DNA of 14,804 nt from a bacterium (GTDB lineage: Bacteria; Hydrogenedentota; Hydrogenedentia; Hydrogenedentiales; SLHB01), in assembly GCA_024231375.1 (NCBI GenBank), contig JAAEQP010001876.1, positions 1 through 14,804 of the forward strand, given 5' to 3'. A program made the translations under genes and the position numbers. Below are positions 14,316 through 14,804 of this stretch, one piece after another. Under the pieces are notes generated by a model that searched no databases, was not told the origin of the DNA, and saw only the letters and a program-made list of their open reading frames with translations. Position 1 is the first letter of the stretch. Every line of letters starts with the position of its first letter.

Positions 14316-14804
14316 ATGATGATACTTCAGACAGTGACATTCATAGCCGTCGGCGCAGTGGCGGGCGGATTGCTCGGCAGCACACGCAGTTGCCCGGACG
14401 GCGGATGCCCCCTCACCGCGACGCCCAAGCGCGGCGCGCTTTGGGGTGGGACCCTCGGCCTCCTGATGGCCCTGTCCTTCGGCATTGCCCCCCAGGCCAG
14501 CCAGCCTTCGGCGCAGGCCCTGGACCCCAACGAACCGTCGGCGCTCACGGACATCCGGTCCGAAGAAGAATTCGCCAAGACCGTGTTGGCCGCCGAAGGC
14601 AAGGCCGTGGTGTACTTCCACGCTGCCTGGTGCGGCGCATGCAAGCAGTTCAAACCCATCATCAACGCCGTCGCCCGCGACCATGCCGACACCAACGTGT
14701 TCGCATCGGTCAACACCGACCGCAACCGCGGCATCGCCGAAGAATACGGCGTCCAATACCTGCCCACGACCGTCGTACTCGAAAACGGACGCGAAGTGAA
14801 ACGC
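14316..14804 (+). CDS. Membrane-anchored thioredoxin-like protein with DUF6132-like N-terminus (partial, runs off the window)
   Basis: The first 163 residues are visible and the frame is open to the window end. Residues ~1-57 form two membrane segments (about 5-21 and 40-57) around SCPDGGCPLTATPKRG, resembling DUF6132. A short linker leads to a thioredoxin fold with WCGAC at 105-109 and the cis-proline region YLPT at 148-151. The active site CGAC differs from CGPC of classical thioredoxin. The protein is probably a periplasm-facing thiol-disulfide or cytochrome/metal-maturation factor anchored in the membrane (inference). GGAGG lies 10 nt upstream of the ATG; a second ATG follows immediately. 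The 36-nt gap suggests co-transcription with the FmdB-type gene. Confidence 0.8.
   Translation, partial: MMILQTVTFIAVGAVAGGLLGSTRSCPDGGCPLTATPKRGALWGGTLGLLMALSFGIAPQASQPSAQALDPNEPSALTDIRSEEEFAKTVLAAEGKAVVYFHAAWCGACKQFKPIINAVARDHADTNVFASVNTDRNRGIAEEYGVQYLPTTVVLENGREVKR

Overview
The window is GC-rich bacterial DNA with no rRNA, tRNA, CRISPR array or phage genes. The gene types suggest a PVC-superphylum or Hydrogenedentota-like (planctomycete-like) polysaccharide degrader: an ECF sigma factor with a long membrane-anchored tail, a secreted GH123/DUF4091-type protein, a Tat-exported Gfo/Idh/MocA oxidoreductase, a secreted esterase and a fused CUT1 sugar transporter. The phylum is inferred from this mix only.

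Layout. From 142 to 9694 all genes are on the minus strand. In their own reading order they are: a Gfo/Idh/MocA oxidoreductase (8294-9694); a secreted carbohydrate-type esterase interrupted by one in-frame TGA just before its GHSAGG nucleophile elbow (6825-8174); a DUF2147 secreted protein with a strong UUCG-capped terminator (6138-6725); a 1130-aa beta-propeller plus DUF4091/GH123-like protein (2542-5934); and a 722-aa sigma factor with a C-terminal extension (142-2310). A divergent intergenic region (9695-9921) separates these from a plus-strand run: a solute-binding-protein/MalF-type permease fusion (9922-12468), a four-helix-bundle (S23/IVP-like) gene (12572-12958), a MalG-type permease (12951-13847), an FmdB-type zinc ribbon (14083-14280) and a DUF6132-like/thioredoxin protein that runs off the window (14316 onward).

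Function. The transporter, oxidoreductase, esterase and GH123-like protein together look like a glycan uptake and breakdown neighbourhood. The transporter lacks its own ATPase here and probably uses a shared MsmK/UgpC-type ATPase encoded elsewhere.

Most interesting point. The four-helix-bundle gene sits in an insert of about 546 bp (roughly 12471-13016) exactly between the two permease genes. Both ends of the insert are tandem heptamers of the form GCTNTCR, four units on the left and five on the right in inverted orientation. Removing the insert rebuilds a GTGA overlap between the permeases and a natural MalG N-terminus (GTG AAG ACC AGC). The insert keeps the reading chain intact: the old malG start now reads a 36-codon frame that stops on the four-helix-bundle start codon, and the end of the four-helix-bundle gene supplies a new ribosome binding site and ATG for malG, whose first ~15 residues are translated heptamer repeats. 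This looks like a small, polarity-sparing, possibly mobile cassette.
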